Assembly: GCF_000270285.1 (NCBI RefSeq)
Contig: NC_015738.1
Coordinates: 1,860,001 to 1,924,000, forward strand
Length of the DNA: 64,000 bases
Direction: 5' to 3'
Source of the DNA: Eggerthella sp. YY7918
Lineage (GTDB): Bacteria > Actinomycetota > Coriobacteriia > Coriobacteriales > Eggerthellaceae
Part shown: positions 49,633-59,222 of the stretch, one piece after another
Position numbering within the stretch: position 1 is the first letter of the stretch
Layout of the letters: each line of letters begins with the position of its first letter
The notes under the pieces: generated by a model
What the model saw: the letters and a program-made list of their open reading frames with translations, nothing else
The model's database searches: none
Told to the model about the DNA's origin: nothing
Made by a program: the position numbers and the translations under genes

Positions 49633-50442
49633 TTATTCGTCATCGGTCTCGAACGTAAGTTTATCGAAGTCGATTTTTTCTACGAGACCGAAACCGGAGG
49701 CCACTGCTTCGGCGAGCATTTGGCGAGCAGCTTGCGCGGCGGCTTCTTCGCGCGGCGTTTCCGCACCCACAACCGTTGTCTCGTCGTCAAGGTCGAAGTC
49801 CACACCAGCAAGCGGGTCAACCGGAGCGTCATCGATACGCGCATCATCTGCAATGCGCACGTCTTCGCGTGTCGCGCTCAGACGCTCGCGGATAAAGGCG
49901 CGCGTATCGTCATCAGGCGCAAACTGGTCAAGGTCAGGCAAGTCGGCCGTTGAACGCATGCCAAACTTTTCCAGAAACGCACGCGTTGTCGCATAGAGCA
50001 TAGGATTGCCAGGCGCATCGGCACATCCCGCCTCACGCACCAGGCCCTTTTCAACAAGCGAATTGATGGAACTATCCGAATTGACGCCGCGCACGCTCGC
50101 CACGCCACTGCGCGTGACCGGCTGCAGGTACGCCACAATAGCAAGCGTCTCCATAGCCGCCTGCGAAAGTTTACGCGTATCCCACGACAGCACATAGCGT
50201 TCGATGAGCTCGTGATAGGCAGGATGGGTGAAAAGCCGCCACCCGCCAGCCACTTCACGCAACTGCACCCCGCGATTCTCTTCCTCCATATGCGCGCGAA
50301 GATCAACGAGAGCGCGCTCAGCCTCAGCCGGTTCGATCTCAAGCATATCGGCAAGTTGAATGGTGCCAACCGGTTCGTCCGTGACGAACAGCATGGCCTC
50401 AACAGCCCCCCTGAGCTGGTTTTCCTGTAACCCTTGGAACAT
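49633..50442 (-). CDS. scpB: Segregation and condensation protein B
   Basis: Kite subunit of the Smc-ScpAB condensin, 269 residues. Two winged-helix domains occupy the first 180 residues (QLRGAVEAMLFVTDEPVG and LSQAAMETLAIVAYLQPVTR with VRGVNSDSSINSLVEKGL). A long acidic, Ala-rich tail follows. It ends before rluB and begins 4 bases after scpA. Confidence 0.95.
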   Translation of the reverse strand: MFQGLQENQLRGAVEAMLFVTDEPVGTIQLADMLEIEPAEAERALVDLRAHMEEENRGVQLREVAGGWRLFTHPAYHELIERYVLSWDTRKLSQAAMETLAIVAYLQPVTRSGVASVRGVNSDSSINSLVEKGLVREAGCADAPGNPMLYATTRAFLEKFGMRSTADLPDLDQFAPDDDTRAFIRERLSATREDVRIADDARIDDAPVDPLAGVDFDLDDETTVVGAETPREEAAAQAARQMLAEAVASGFGLVEKIDFDKLTFETDDE

Positions 50443-50446
50443 GAAG

Positions 50447-51238
50447 CTATCCTTCCTCCACCGATGTCAGGGCATCGTCCCCGGAAAGCAAAAGCTCCCC
50501 CGACCCTTCGATGTAGCGAATGTCAATGTCACCGAATACCTCAGACTGCTCCAACTTCACCATGGAGCGTTTGTACAGCTCAAGAATGGCCAAAAACGTA
50601 ACAACCACCACCGGCAACGGCGTGCGCTCGTCCACCAATTCGGAAAAACTAAGCCTCTTCTTGTTCTGAATACGCTGATGAATGGCCCGCACGTGCACTT
50701 CAACCGGAATGGGTTTGGCGGCAATGTGTTCGGACTCCAGCAAGAAAACGTCGCGCCTGGCAAGCGCCTGGGCGGCAAGCAGCGCCAGACCGTCGAGCGT
50801 CACGTCCTTCAGGTAGTCAGGCATAAGGTTCAAAAAACACGCATCCGGTCCAAATGGCCGCGCGTGCATGCGCCCCTCGGCCACAAAGCGCATATGGAGC
50901 GCGCTCGCGGCGTTTTTGTACTGCTTGTAGGTCAGCAAACGCTCAACCAGCATATCGCGCGCTTCGCTGGGCGCGAGTTCTTCCAGCTCGTCATCCACGG
51001 CATCGCGTTCGCGCGGCAGCAGGCTTTCGGCCTTGATCTCCAACAGCGTGGAAGCCACCAGCAGAAAGTCACTTGCCACATCGAGGTCAAGGTTGTCCAT
51101 GCGCGACACCTCGGCCAGATACTGGTCGGCAATCTGCATGATGGAAATGGCGCCGATATCAACCTTCTGGCGGCTGACCAGGTACAGGAGCAGATCAAAC
51201 GGACCTTCAAAACTGTCTATGCGCACCTTGTACGACAC
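50447..51238 (-). CDS. scpA: Segregation and condensation protein A
   Basis: Kleisin that bridges the Smc heads and binds the ScpB dimer, 263 residues. The N-terminal FEGPFDLLLYLVSRQKVDIG and DFLLVASTLLEIKAESLLPR are diagnostic. The C-terminal winged helix (FLAILELYKRSMVKLEQSEVF) contacts the Smc head. It follows the M50 protease gene by 9 bases. Confidence 0.96.
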   Translation of the reverse strand: MSYKVRIDSFEGPFDLLLYLVSRQKVDIGAISIMQIADQYLAEVSRMDNLDLDVASDFLLVASTLLEIKAESLLPRERDAVDDELEELAPSEARDMLVERLLTYKQYKNAASALHMRFVAEGRMHARPFGPDACFLNLMPDYLKDVTLDGLALLAAQALARRDVFLLESEHIAAKPIPVEVHVRAIHQRIQNKKRLSFSELVDERTPLPVVVVTFLAILELYKRSMVKLEQSEVFGDIDIRYIEGSGELLLSGDDALTSVEEG

Positions 51239-51247
51239 GGGACTGCC

Positions 51248-51931
51248 TTACGAAATAAGAAACGGGAACAACAGGTTCGCCATGTTGCCCGCCGTTGCGT
51301 TCAAGTAGATGCCAATGGGATTGAAGTGCAACACATACGGCACGAAGATAACCACGATCATGAAGATAGGAAACGCATAGCGCTGCACCTGATAATACTT
51401 CGGCAGGTACTTCACCGGCATGAAGAATGCGAAGATAGACGAGCCGTCAAGCGGCGGTATGGGCAGCAGATTAAAGAACATAAGGTATAGGTTGATCAGC
51501 GCAAACATGGGCAAGAACATAAGATAGAAGTAGTAGAATAACTCGTTTTGCTGTACCAGCTGAGCCACCGGCAAAACAAGATAGAGCACCCAGGTCACAG
51601 CAGCGGCGAGTAGGGCGAGCACGAGATTAGCCGCCGGACCCGCCAAACCAACAATCAGGTCGCCCTTGCGCGGATCTTTAAAATACGCCGGATTGTAGGG
51701 CACCGGTTTCGCATAGCCGAACACGGGCATGTTCATCGCCATCAGCAACAGCGGCATGATGACCGTGCCGAACGGATCGATATGCCTGATCGGGTTAAAT
51801 GACAGTCTCCCCGCGCTTTTGGCGGTGGGATCGCCCAGACGATAGGCCGCAAAGCCGTGCATAGCCTCGTGGCAGACAATGGCGGGAACAAAGCTCAGAA
51901 TAGAGCATATGAGATATGGTATCGAAATCAT
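51248..51931 (-). CDS. Site-2 type M50 membrane metalloprotease
   Basis: Intramembrane zinc protease of 227 residues with about five membrane spans. The zinc motif HEAMH is at 21-25 in the first helix, and the third ligand lies in LLPIPPLDGSSI. This is the short Rv0359/YwhC-like group that lacks a PDZ domain; substrates are generally unknown. Commonly found beside scpA. A 14-base hairpin precedes the gene. Confidence 0.92.
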   Translation of the reverse strand: MISIPYLICSILSFVPAIVCHEAMHGFAAYRLGDPTAKSAGRLSFNPIRHIDPFGTVIMPLLLMAMNMPVFGYAKPVPYNPAYFKDPRKGDLIVGLAGPAANLVLALLAAAVTWVLYLVLPVAQLVQQNELFYYFYLMFLPMFALINLYLMFFNLLPIPPLDGSSIFAFFMPVKYLPKYYQVQRYAFPIFMIVVIFVPYVLHFNPIGIYLNATAGNMANLLFPFLIS

Positions 51932-51943
51932 AGTTCGACTAGT

Positions 51944-51977
51944 CTAGCGCAACCCGCCTTGTCGCGGGTTGCGCTAG
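51944..51977. repeat. 14-base perfect inverted repeat upstream of the M50 gene
   Basis: CTAGCGCAACCCGC pairs with GCGGGTTGCGCTAG around a 6-base loop, in the gap between serC and the protease gene. The stem is very stable but lacks a T-run; it may end the serC transcript or be a repeat element. Confidence 0.55.
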
Positions 51978-52066
51978 GGGAAACTTCACAAGGAACGCGA
52001 TGCCAGTCAGCGCCAAACTGCGGCGCAGACCGCGACGGTATCGCGTGACGCCGCATGCTTCGTCGC

Positions 52067-53146
52067 TTAGGCGTTCTCCTGCTCAAACTGCTTCATGAAG
52101 GCCACAAGCGCCTCAACGCCTTCACGTGGCATCGCGTTGTAGATGCTCGCGCGCATACCACCCACGCTGCGGTGGCCCTTGATGCTTTCGATGCCAACCT
52201 TCTTTGCCTCGGCAACAAACTTTGCGTCAAGCTCATCGCTTCCGGTGATAAACGGCACGTTCATAAGGGAGCGATCCTCGGTGCGCGCGGTACCCTTGAA
52301 CAGCTTCGACTGATCAAGGAAATCGTAGAGCAGCTGAGCTTTTTCCTGATTGCGCTTCTGCATGGCCTCAAGCCCACCCTGGGCCTTCAGCCACTGAAAC
52401 ACCTTGCCGCAGATGTAGATGCCATAAGCGGGGGGTGTGTTGTACAGGCTCTTCGCATCGACATGCGTGTCATAGCGCAGCATCGTAGGCGTTCCGGGAA
52501 GGGGTTCGCTCACCAGATCGTCACGAATGATGACGATGGTCACACCGGCAGGGCCGACGTTTTTCTGCACACCGCCGTAAATGAGGCCATACTTGGTCAC
52601 ATCGATAGGCTCGGAAAGGAAGCACGAAGACACGTCTGCCACGAGGGGCTTATCCCCCGTATCGGGCAGCTCGTGATAGACCGTGCCGTAAATGGTTTCG
52701 TTTTGGCAGATGTAGACATAGTCGGCATCGTCGGAGAATTCGAGTGCGCGCACGTCGGGTACGTAGCTGAAGTTCTCATCCTCGGAGCTGGCCACACAGC
52801 GCGCATCGCCGAAAATCTTCGCCTCCTTGAAGGCTTTCTTCGACCAGGAGCCGCTCACAATGTAGTCGGCCACCTTGTTCTTCATAAGGTTCATGGGAAT
52901 CATCGCGAACTGCGTGGAAGCGCCCCCTTGCAAGAACAGCACGCGATAGTTGTCAGGAATGCCCATAAGATCGCGAATGTCCTGCTCAGCCGTTTCGATG
53001 ATCTGGGCGAACGGCTTGGAGCGATGGCTCATTTCCATGACGGACATGCCGCTGCCCTGGTAATCGAGCATTTCATCGGCAGCCTCGCGCAGCACCTCCT
53101 CGGGCAGCACCGCGGGACCGGCAGAGAAATTGTAAACGCGAGCCAT
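52067..53146 (-). CDS. serC: Phosphoserine aminotransferase
   Basis: PLP enzyme making O-phosphoserine from 3-phosphohydroxypyruvate and glutamate in serine synthesis. The 359 residues begin MARVYNFSAGPAVLPEEVL and contain LFLQGGASTQFAMIPMN, the PLP lysine in YGGVQKNVGPAGVT, and GGMRASIYNAMP at the end. The ATG at 53146 follows GGAGGTCCCT. serA and serB are not in the window. A TATACT element at 53189-53184 (minus strand) may be its -10 box. Confidence 0.96.
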   Translation of the reverse strand: MARVYNFSAGPAVLPEEVLREAADEMLDYQGSGMSVMEMSHRSKPFAQIIETAEQDIRDLMGIPDNYRVLFLQGGASTQFAMIPMNLMKNKVADYIVSGSWSKKAFKEAKIFGDARCVASSEDENFSYVPDVRALEFSDDADYVYICQNETIYGTVYHELPDTGDKPLVADVSSCFLSEPIDVTKYGLIYGGVQKNVGPAGVTIVIIRDDLVSEPLPGTPTMLRYDTHVDAKSLYNTPPAYGIYICGKVFQWLKAQGGLEAMQKRNQEKAQLLYDFLDQSKLFKGTARTEDRSLMNVPFITGSDELDAKFVAEAKKVGIESIKGHRSVGGMRASIYNAMPREGVEALVAFMKQFEQENA

Positions 53147-53288
53147 AGGGACCTCCTTGTTATGTGCGCAGATAATGCGCATTAGTATACTCCGAACGCA
53201 CTCATCGGCGTACTTTATCCCGCTAAAGCGACGAATCTGCGGTTTGGCGGTGCTTCCGAGCGATCCTAAGGACCTCGTTTACTTAAGC

Positions 53289-53441
53289 TGGCCCGAAAAT
53301 GGGGGCTGTGGTAAAAATTTAAGAGCAAATGGGATATTTCGGATACAGCGATCTAAACACCATCAGGCATTTCTTTGACAAACCTCGAAAAAAGAAAGTT
53401 GCGCTCAGTTTCATTTTGCCACAGCCCCCATTTTCGGGCCA
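53289..53441. mobile_element. MITE-like element with 23-base terminal inverted repeats
   Basis: A 153-base unit is bounded by TGGCCCGAAAATGGGGGCTG (first 20 bases, 53289-53308) and its exact inverse ending at 53441; the perfect arms are 23 bases, and similarity continues through TAAAA/CAAAA. The interior is A/T-rich with no intact gene. This is the structure of a non-autonomous transposable element. No target-site duplication was found by eye and no second copy is in the window. It lies between trmL and serC. Confidence 0.65.
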
Positions 53442-53454
53442 AGTGGGGCCTTGC

Positions 53455-53916
53455 CTACATAAGCCCCGGCCAATCTTGTTGGCGAAGGGCTTCGTAGACC
53501 CCAATAGCCACGGCATTGGAAAGGTTGAGGCTGCGCAGACCCTCGCGCATGGGAATGCGAACGCAGCGACTTGCGTAGGCTTCGATAAGGCGCAGATCGA
53601 GGCCGCGACTCTCGCGTCCGAATACGAGAAAGGCTTCTTCGCCGTACGCAACATCTGTGAAGGAACGCTGCGCCTGGCCAGTGAACAGGTGCAACTCATC
53701 GGAACCGTGAGCCTCAAAGAAGGCATCAGCACAGGGCCAGCGCACAATGTCCACTTCATCCCAATAGTCACACCCAGCGCGCGCAAGATTCTTCTGCGTC
53801 AGCCGAAACCCCATCGGCTCAACCAAATGCAGCCGCGCCCCCACGCACGCACACGTCCGCGCAATATTCCCCGTATTCTGAGGAATCTCCGGCTCCACAA
53901 GCACAACGTTCAACAT
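53455..53916 (-). CDS. trmL: tRNA (cytidine(34)-2'-O)-methyltransferase
   Basis: SPOUT methyltransferase of 153 residues acting on the wobble base of tRNA-Leu. It shows the family N-terminus LVEPEIPQNTGNIARTCA, LHLVEPMGF, FGRESRGLD and the knot-forming RIPMREGLRSLNLSNAVAI. Length is typical. The MITE-like element begins 14 bases after the stop codon. Confidence 0.94.
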   Translation of the reverse strand: MLNVVLVEPEIPQNTGNIARTCACVGARLHLVEPMGFRLTQKNLARAGCDYWDEVDIVRWPCADAFFEAHGSDELHLFTGQAQRSFTDVAYGEEAFLVFGRESRGLDLRLIEAYASRCVRIPMREGLRSLNLSNAVAIGVYEALRQQDWPGLM

Positions 53917-53986
53917 GTTCTCCCCTCCCCCTAGCTATCGAGCGAATATCCGCGGACGAAATGACGAAGCCCCAAAGATCTCGCGG

Positions 53987-54095
53987 GCTCGGGGTGAGGC
54001 ATGCTCACCAAGCGAGTTCCGCATGGTCAACAGTCCAGTGGACTGTTCGCCAAAGCGAGGACTGTCTGAGCGACTGAGCATGCCTCACCCCGAGC
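53987..54095. repeat. Nested palindromic element between trmL and the ABC-F gene
   Basis: Outer arms of 21 bases (GCTCGGGGTGAGGCATGCTCA at 53987-54007 and its exact inverse at 54075-54095) enclose 67 bases that contain a second perfect hairpin, AACAGTCC/GGACTGTT (54029-54047). It starts 2 bases before the ABC-F stop on the minus strand. It could be an elaborate terminator or a small repeated element; no T-run is present. Confidence 0.6.
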
Positions 54096-54096
54096 C

Positions 54097-56190
54097 TCAC
54101 AAAGCCTCAGCCTGCTTCGCCATTTCCTCCTCAAGCTCTTCAGTGAGCGTAAACCATTCCTCCTCAGCCGCCGCCAACCTCTGCTTGAGCTTCGCATGCT
54201 CGGCCACAGCATCGGAAGACGCATCCTCGTTGATGTAGAAATCCGGATCGGCCATCAGTTCCAACAGCTCAGCCATGCGCGCATTGTCGCGCTCCATCTG
54301 GCGATCAAGTTCGGCGATGCGCTTGCGATGATTCTTGAGCGCGGCATAGGCACGGTTGCGTGCCTCGGCTTCGCGGCGCTTCTGCTCCTTGCTCTTAGGC
54401 GCGCTCTCGCGTGGCGCGGTGATTTCAACCTTTGCGTCGGACTTCGCACCGGCTCCGGCGCGGGTTCGCCGATTCACGTTTACGACAGTTTTGCCATCCT
54501 TGGCGCTGGCGCTCTTTCCCGAACTTCCCTTCCCCGCCTGCTGCGGCTCGCCCATCACCTCATCAACAAGCGAGCGCTCCTCGGGCGCAGGACCATCCAA
54601 CTGCCCGCTCTTGAATAGGTAGTAGTCGTAGTCGCCATCATAGTTCGTCACCTTGCCGGGCGTGACTTCCACGATGCGGTTCGCCACGCCACGGATGAGG
54701 TGACGGTCATGCGTGATGAACAAAATGGTGCCCTCGAAGGCTTTGAGCGCCTGCTCAAGAATGTCGGCGCTTGCAATGTCCAGATGATTTGTCGGCTCGT
54801 CCAAGCACAACAGCGGTCGCGGAGCCACAAGCATCTTCGCCAGCGCCAGACGGCTCTTCTCACCACCGGAAAGCACGCTCACCCGCTTGTCCACCGCGTC
54901 GCCTGTGAACAGGAATGCACCCAACAGCGTGCGCACCTGCGAGATGGTCCAGCCGGGCGCCACGTGATCCAATTCCTCAAACACGGTGTTGCCAGGATGC
55001 AGCTCTTCAAGCTGATGCTGCGCGTAGTAGGTTTTGGTCACGTGCACACCGTAGTCGATGGTACCCCCATCGGGCACAAGCGCGCCGGCGATCATCTTCA
55101 AGAGCGTCGACTTGCCCGCACCGTTGGGACCCACAAGCGCTATCTTGTCGCCGCGGTACATGGTGAAATCGAAGCCGTCGTACACCTTCTTGTCGCCGTA
55201 GTGTTTTACCAGGCCGCGAGCGCGCACTACCTCGTCGCCTGTGCGCGGCGGCTGCTTGAAGTTAAACTTGACCGTCTTTTTCTCTTCGGGCAGTTCGATG
55301 CGCTTGATCTTCTCCAATTTGCGCACGCGATCCTGCACCTGCTTGGCTTTGGTGGCCTTGTAGCGGAACTTCTCGATGAACGCCTCCATATGGGCGATTT
55401 CTTCGTCCTGCTTTGCCTTCTCGGCACGCAGACGCTCCAGACGCTCCTCGCGCGCCTGCAGATAGGCCGTGTAGTTGCCCTTGTACAGGTTAATCTGGCC
55501 ATTGTCCACCTCGGCCACGCGATCAACCATGTTGTCCATGAACGCGCGGTCATGGCTCACCACGATAACGGTGCCGTCGTAGCCACGCAGGAAGCCTTCG
55601 AGCCACTTCACGCTCTCAAGATCAAGGTGGTTCGTCGGCTCGTCAAGCAGCAGCACTTCGGGATTGCGGATGAGCAGCTTCGCCAATGCGATGCGCATCT
55701 GCCAGCCGCCGGAGAACTCGGTAGTCAAACGACGCAGGTCTTCCTCTTTGAAGCCCAGGCCGAACATCACACCCCGAACCTTCGCCTCGATGGTGTAGCC
55801 GCCCAGCACCTCATAGGCGTCGCGGGCACGTCCCGCCGCAGCCAGCTGCTGTTCGGTGGGATTCTCGCCCAGCTCATGCTCTAATTTGTAGAGGCGACGC
55901 TCCGCTTCCAGTACCTCCACCTGCGAAGACATGACCTCTTCAAAAATGGGCACCTCGGCCATTTCGATGGCTTCCTGCTCCAAATAGCCCACGCGTGCGC
56001 CCTTTGCGAACAACACGCGGCCCTCGTCAGCGTCTTCTGCTCCCGAAATGATGTTGAGCAGCGTAGTCTTGCCGGCACCATTCGGGCCGACAAGCGCCAA
56101 GCGCTCGTATTCTTCCAAACGAAACGTCACGTCATGGAAAAGCTCGCGCCCTCCAAATGACTTCGAGATATGTTCAAGCTGCATAATCAT
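54097..56190 (-). CDS. ABC-F family ATPase (Uup/YdiF-like)
   Basis: Soluble protein of 697 residues with two ATPase domains and no membrane segment; such proteins act on ribosomes as translation or ribosome-rescue factors or in antibiotic protection. Walker A motifs [11 protein letters not shown] and [11 protein letters not shown], signatures [10 protein letters not shown] and [11 protein letters not shown], and a charged linker rich in K/E/R ([19 protein letters not shown]) are visible. A C-terminal coiled coil of about 90 residues follows a basic, low-complexity spacer. Start taken at the ATG at 56190; ATGs at 56199 and 56184 are alternatives. Confidence 0.92.
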   Translation of the reverse strand: MIMQLEHISKSFGGRELFHDVTFRLEEYERLALVGPNGAGKTTLLNIISGAEDADEGRVLFAKGARVGYLEQEAIEMAEVPIFEEVMSSQVEVLEAERRLYKLEHELGENPTEQQLAAAGRARDAYEVLGGYTIEAKVRGVMFGLGFKEEDLRRLTTEFSGGWQMRIALAKLLIRNPEVLLLDEPTNHLDLESVKWLEGFLRGYDGTVIVVSHDRAFMDNMVDRVAEVDNGQINLYKGNYTAYLQAREERLERLRAEKAKQDEEIAHMEAFIEKFRYKATKAKQVQDRVRKLEKIKRIELPEEKKTVKFNFKQPPRTGDEVVRARGLVKHYGDKKVYDGFDFTMYRGDKIALVGPNGAGKSTLLKMIAGALVPDGGTIDYGVHVTKTYYAQHQLEELHPGNTVFEELDHVAPGWTISQVRTLLGAFLFTGDAVDKRVSVLSGGEKSRLALAKMLVAPRPLLCLDEPTNHLDIASADILEQALKAFEGTILFITHDRHLIRGVANRIVEVTPGKVTNYDGDYDYYLFKSGQLDGPAPEERSLVDEVMGEPQQAGKGSSGKSASAKDGKTVVNVNRRTRAGAGAKSDAKVEITAPRESAPKSKEQKRREAEARNRAYAALKNHRKRIAELDRQMERDNARMAELLELMADPDFYINEDASSDAVAEHAKLKQRLAAAEEEWFTLTEELEEEMAKQAEAL

Positions 56191-56304
56191 TGCGTGCATG
56201 CTTTCCGTTCGAGATTCAAGCTGTGTCAGATATCCCTAAAACAGCCGTGCCTATGATAGCGGAAGAAGCCGACCTCCGCGAATGGAAATACTGCGACAAA
56301 CCTC

Positions 56305-56335
56305 TTGACTTGAAGTACACTCCAGGTGGTTCAAT
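56305..56335 (+). promoter_or_regulatory. MerR-type promoter/operator
   Basis: TTGACT (56305-56310) and TTCAAT (56330-56335) are separated by 19 bases, the stretched spacing used by MerR activators. Within the spacer, ACTTGAAG and CTCCAGGT form an imperfect inverted repeat like those of AdhR-type regulators. It lies about 30 bases before the merR-like gene. Confidence 0.7.
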
Positions 56336-56365
56336 ACAAAGCAGACCAACACGAAAGGGACTGCC

Positions 56366-56746
56366 ATGAAGATAGCCGATGTGAGCAAAGAGTATGGACT
56401 GTCCGCAGACACCCTGCGTTATTACGAGCGTATTGGCCTTTTGCCCGGCGTAACGCGCACCGAAAGCGGCATTCGCGACTACAGCGAACAGGATTTGGCG
56501 CGTGTGCAGTTCGTGAAATGCATGCGCGATGCAGGCGTGTCCATCGAGGCGCTCATCGAATACATGAATCTTTTTGAAGAGGGCGAACACACCGCCGCCG
56601 CGCGCAAAATGCTCCTTGAGGAACAGCGCGACCTTGTGGAGAAGCGCATAGCCGATATGCAAGCGGGTCTTGATCGCCTGAACAAAAAGATAGAAAACTA
56701 CGAGGACATGCTTGCGAAGGAGCGCGAAATTCGCGGCGTGGCTTAA
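56366..56746 (+). CDS. MerR-family transcriptional regulator
   Basis: Protein of 126 residues. The winged helix MKIADVSKEYGLSADTLRYY with ERIGLLP is followed by a long dimerisation helix (AARKMLLEEQRDLVEKRIAD). No metal-binding cysteine cluster is present, so it belongs with the AdhR-like stress or aldehyde-responsive group, not metal sensors. Unusually there is no oxidoreductase next to it; it is a single-gene unit between opposing genes with its own MerR-type promoter, hence probably autoregulated. Confidence 0.92.
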   Translation: MKIADVSKEYGLSADTLRYYERIGLLPGVTRTESGIRDYSEQDLARVQFVKCMRDAGVSIEALIEYMNLFEEGEHTAAARKMLLEEQRDLVEKRIADMQAGLDRLNKKIENYEDMLAKEREIRGVA

Positions 56747-56772
56747 TACGAAGAGCAAGCGGACAAACAACG

Positions 56773-56809
56773 TGACGCCAGTGGAGATGCTGCCTTCCCA
56801 CTGGCGTCA
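56773..56809. terminator. Terminator between the merR-like gene and carbamate kinase
   Basis: TGACGCCAGTGG pairs with CCACTGGCGTCA around a 13-base loop, between convergent genes. On the + strand it is followed by TTATATT, on the minus strand by CGTTGTTTG, so it may work in both directions. Confidence 0.7.
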
Positions 56810-56883
56810 TTATATTCAGGAACCGCTTCATTCGAACGCGGACCCACGCCCTCCAAGCGCAATTCCCACGCTTGAAAGCTTTG

Positions 56884-57843
56884 CTACCCTGCCGTGATCA
56901 CAGTGCCCGTCTCGCCGCGCAGACCAGCCGCCGCACACTCAAGCGAGGTAATAAGAGCCTTGCCTTTGGGGTACTTCTCGACGTATTCGATACACGCCTC
57001 CACCTTGGGCAGCATCGAACCGGGTGCAAATTGCCCTTCATCCATGTATTTGCGCGCTTCCGCCACCGACATGGTGGAAATCGCTTCCTGATTCGGCTTT
57101 CCAAAATTGATGCACACCTTCTCGACCGCCGTCAAAATGACAAGCATATCCGCTTCGAAGTCTGCGGCGAGCATGGACGCGGAACGGTCTTTGTCGATAA
57201 CGGCAGGTACCCCCTGATAGGAGCCATCCTTTTCAATGACGGGAATTCCACCACCGCCCGTGGAAACCACCAAGTACCCGTTGTCGAATAGATCTTTGAC
57301 GACATCGAACTCCACGATCCGCACCGGCTTGGGGCTTGCCACCACGCGCCTCCATCCCCGACCAGCATCTTCGCGCACCTCGCAGCCAGTTTTCTCGGCG
57401 TAGGCCTTAGCTTCTTCTTCGGTCATAAAAGAACCGACCGGTTTGGTAGGATTCGAAAACGCAGGATCGTTCGCATCAACGACAGTTTGGGTGATGACAT
57501 TCACCGAAGAACGCATGATGTTACGCTCTTTCAACTGTGCGAGAAGCGCTTGTGTTAGATGATAGCCAATGTAGCCTTGGCTCATAGCGCCACACTCAGG
57601 AAACGGCATGGCGGGTACCTTGTTGGCAGGGTCTTTACATGCCGCATCGAAGGCATTGTTGATCATGCCCACCTGGGGACCGTTGCCATGCGTAACGATG
57701 ACGTTCACACCGTCTTCGACCATGTCAACAATATGCTTTGCCGTTGTTTCTACAAGCGCAAGCTGCTCCTCGGGCGTGTCGCCCAAAGCATTGCCACCCA
57801 GGGCAACCACGGCAGAAGGTCCGTTTCCTTTTGTATACGACAT
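56884..57843 (-). CDS. arcC: Carbamate kinase
   Basis: Transfers phosphate from carbamoyl phosphate to ADP, giving ATP, ammonia and CO2. The 319 residues contain VVALGGNALG (12-21), VTHGNGPQVGMI, the GYIGYHLTQAL region and VVSTGGGGIPV with DKDRSASMLA. Last gene of the minus-strand operon whose first gene is a putrescine carbamoyltransferase-like enzyme, so it most likely serves the agmatine/carbamoylputrescine route (AguC role). The ATG at 57843 replaces a longer frame without family sequence. Confidence 0.95.
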   Translation of the reverse strand: MSYTKGNGPSAVVALGGNALGDTPEEQLALVETTAKHIVDMVEDGVNVIVTHGNGPQVGMINNAFDAACKDPANKVPAMPFPECGAMSQGYIGYHLTQALLAQLKERNIMRSSVNVITQTVVDANDPAFSNPTKPVGSFMTEEEAKAYAEKTGCEVREDAGRGWRRVVASPKPVRIVEFDVVKDLFDNGYLVVSTGGGGIPVIEKDGSYQGVPAVIDKDRSASMLAADFEADMLVILTAVEKVCINFGKPNQEAISTMSVAEARKYMDEGQFAPGSMLPKVEACIEYVEKYPKGKALITSLECAAAGLRGETGTVITAG

Positions 57844-57900
57844 ACTATTCTCTCTTTCTCTCAACTATCAAATCCTATAAACGCAGGTTAACCTGCACTT

Positions 57901-59202
57901 TTATGCAAGAGCCACGAAGCGCACAAGCATGTACACCATGGCGATGGCGGTGGATAGCAGCATCATCGGCATGCCTACTTTCATAAAGCCCATAAACGTA
58001 ATGGGATATCCCATACGGGTAGAAATGCCCGACAACACGACGTTGCAGCTTGCACCGATAAGCGTGCCATTTCCTCCCAAGCACGCACCGAGCGAAAGCG
58101 CCCACCACAGGGGCATAACATCCATACCCGCAGCCTCCATCGCCAGCAGAGCAGGAATCATCGTGGCGGTGAAGGGGATGTTGTCCAAGAACGCCGATAC
58201 AATGGCGGACACCCACAGAACAACCACCATCATGATCACCGGATCGCCCCCGGTTACCCCCATAACCCAATCGGCAAACATCGAGATGAGGCCTGTTTCC
58301 GCCATGCCACCCACCACAATGAACAGTCCTGCAAAGAACCCGATGGTGGTCCATTCAACGCCATGGCCGATAATGTGTTCGATATCCTGATGCCCGATAA
58401 GAAGCATGACCGCCGCAGCCGCAAGCGCAATTTCTGAACTGACCAGCCCCAACTGACCATGCAACATGAACGCTGCGACCACAACCCCGATCATGATGAC
58501 GCTGCGACGAAGAAGCTTGGGGTTGGTGATGACCGACTTAGGATCAAGCTCAGCCGCCATCTGCATTGCTTCCTCAGTCGCCGTCATCTTTCGTCCATAG
58601 ATGAAGTAGAACATCACGATGAATACGGCAAGAATGACCACGCATATCAAACCGTCGTAGTTGATGAAGTCGGCAAAGGAAAGATTCGCTGCCGATCCGA
58701 TCATGATATTGGGTGGATCCCCAATAAGCGTTGCCGTTCCGCCCACGTTGCTGGAAAGAATCTGTGTCATAAAAAACGGGATAGGATTCTCATCAAGAAC
58801 TTTGCAGATGGTGAACGTCATGGGAGCTATAAGCAGCACGGTGGTCACGTTGTCCAAAAACGCTGAACACACAGCGGTAATCAGCGACAGATACACCATG
58901 ATGCGCCATGGATTGCCTTTGGAAAGCTTTGCTGCCAAATAAGCGAGACACTCAAACAGGCCCGATTCCTTCGCAACCGCAACGAAGATCATCATGCCGA
59001 TAAGCACGCCTAACGTGTTGAAGTCGATATGGCTCATGCCTTGATCAAACGTCAGCACTCCCGTTAGAAACAGAACAACCGCACCGGCAAGCGCCGCAGA
59101 GGCACGATGAACCTTCTCCGTTGCAATAAGGGTCATTACAACGATAAAGACACCTAAAGCTATTATTTGATGAGTGGTGAACACCCCGAGCACCTCTATC
59201 AT
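57901..59202 (-). CDS. ArsB/NhaD-like ion-transporter-superfamily permease
   Basis: Integral membrane protein of 433 residues with about 11-12 helices. Two repeats of the family motif are visible: FLDNVTTVLLIAPMT with SSNVGGTATLIGDPPNIMIG, and AFLDNIPFTATMIPAL with LGGNGTLIGASCN. Relatives move Na+/H+, arsenite, dicarboxylates or similar ions. No arsenic genes are present. In this operon it could handle pH or sodium balance, or a catabolic substrate or product. Specific substrate unknown. It lies 57 bases before carbamate kinase. Confidence 0.85.
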   Translation of the reverse strand: MIEVLGVFTTHQIIALGVFIVVMTLIATEKVHRASAALAGAVVLFLTGVLTFDQGMSHIDFNTLGVLIGMMIFVAVAKESGLFECLAYLAAKLSKGNPWRIMVYLSLITAVCSAFLDNVTTVLLIAPMTFTICKVLDENPIPFFMTQILSSNVGGTATLIGDPPNIMIGSAANLSFADFINYDGLICVVILAVFIVMFYFIYGRKMTATEEAMQMAAELDPKSVITNPKLLRRSVIMIGVVVAAFMLHGQLGLVSSEIALAAAAVMLLIGHQDIEHIIGHGVEWTTIGFFAGLFIVVGGMAETGLISMFADWVMGVTGGDPVIMMVVVLWVSAIVSAFLDNIPFTATMIPALLAMEAAGMDVMPLWWALSLGACLGGNGTLIGASCNVVLSGISTRMGYPITFMGFMKVGMPMMLLSTAIAMVYMLVRFVALA

Positions 59203-59222
59203 CTAAGGAATGTACAAGTACG

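Noticed and set aside
52055-53185. 376-residue + strand frame opposite serC
   Set aside because: Exact antisense of serC with no independent start signal.
53329-53460. Transposase remnant in the MITE interior (frame starting at 53329)
   Set aside because: The frame merely runs through the terminal repeat into trmL antisense sequence and has no transposase motif.
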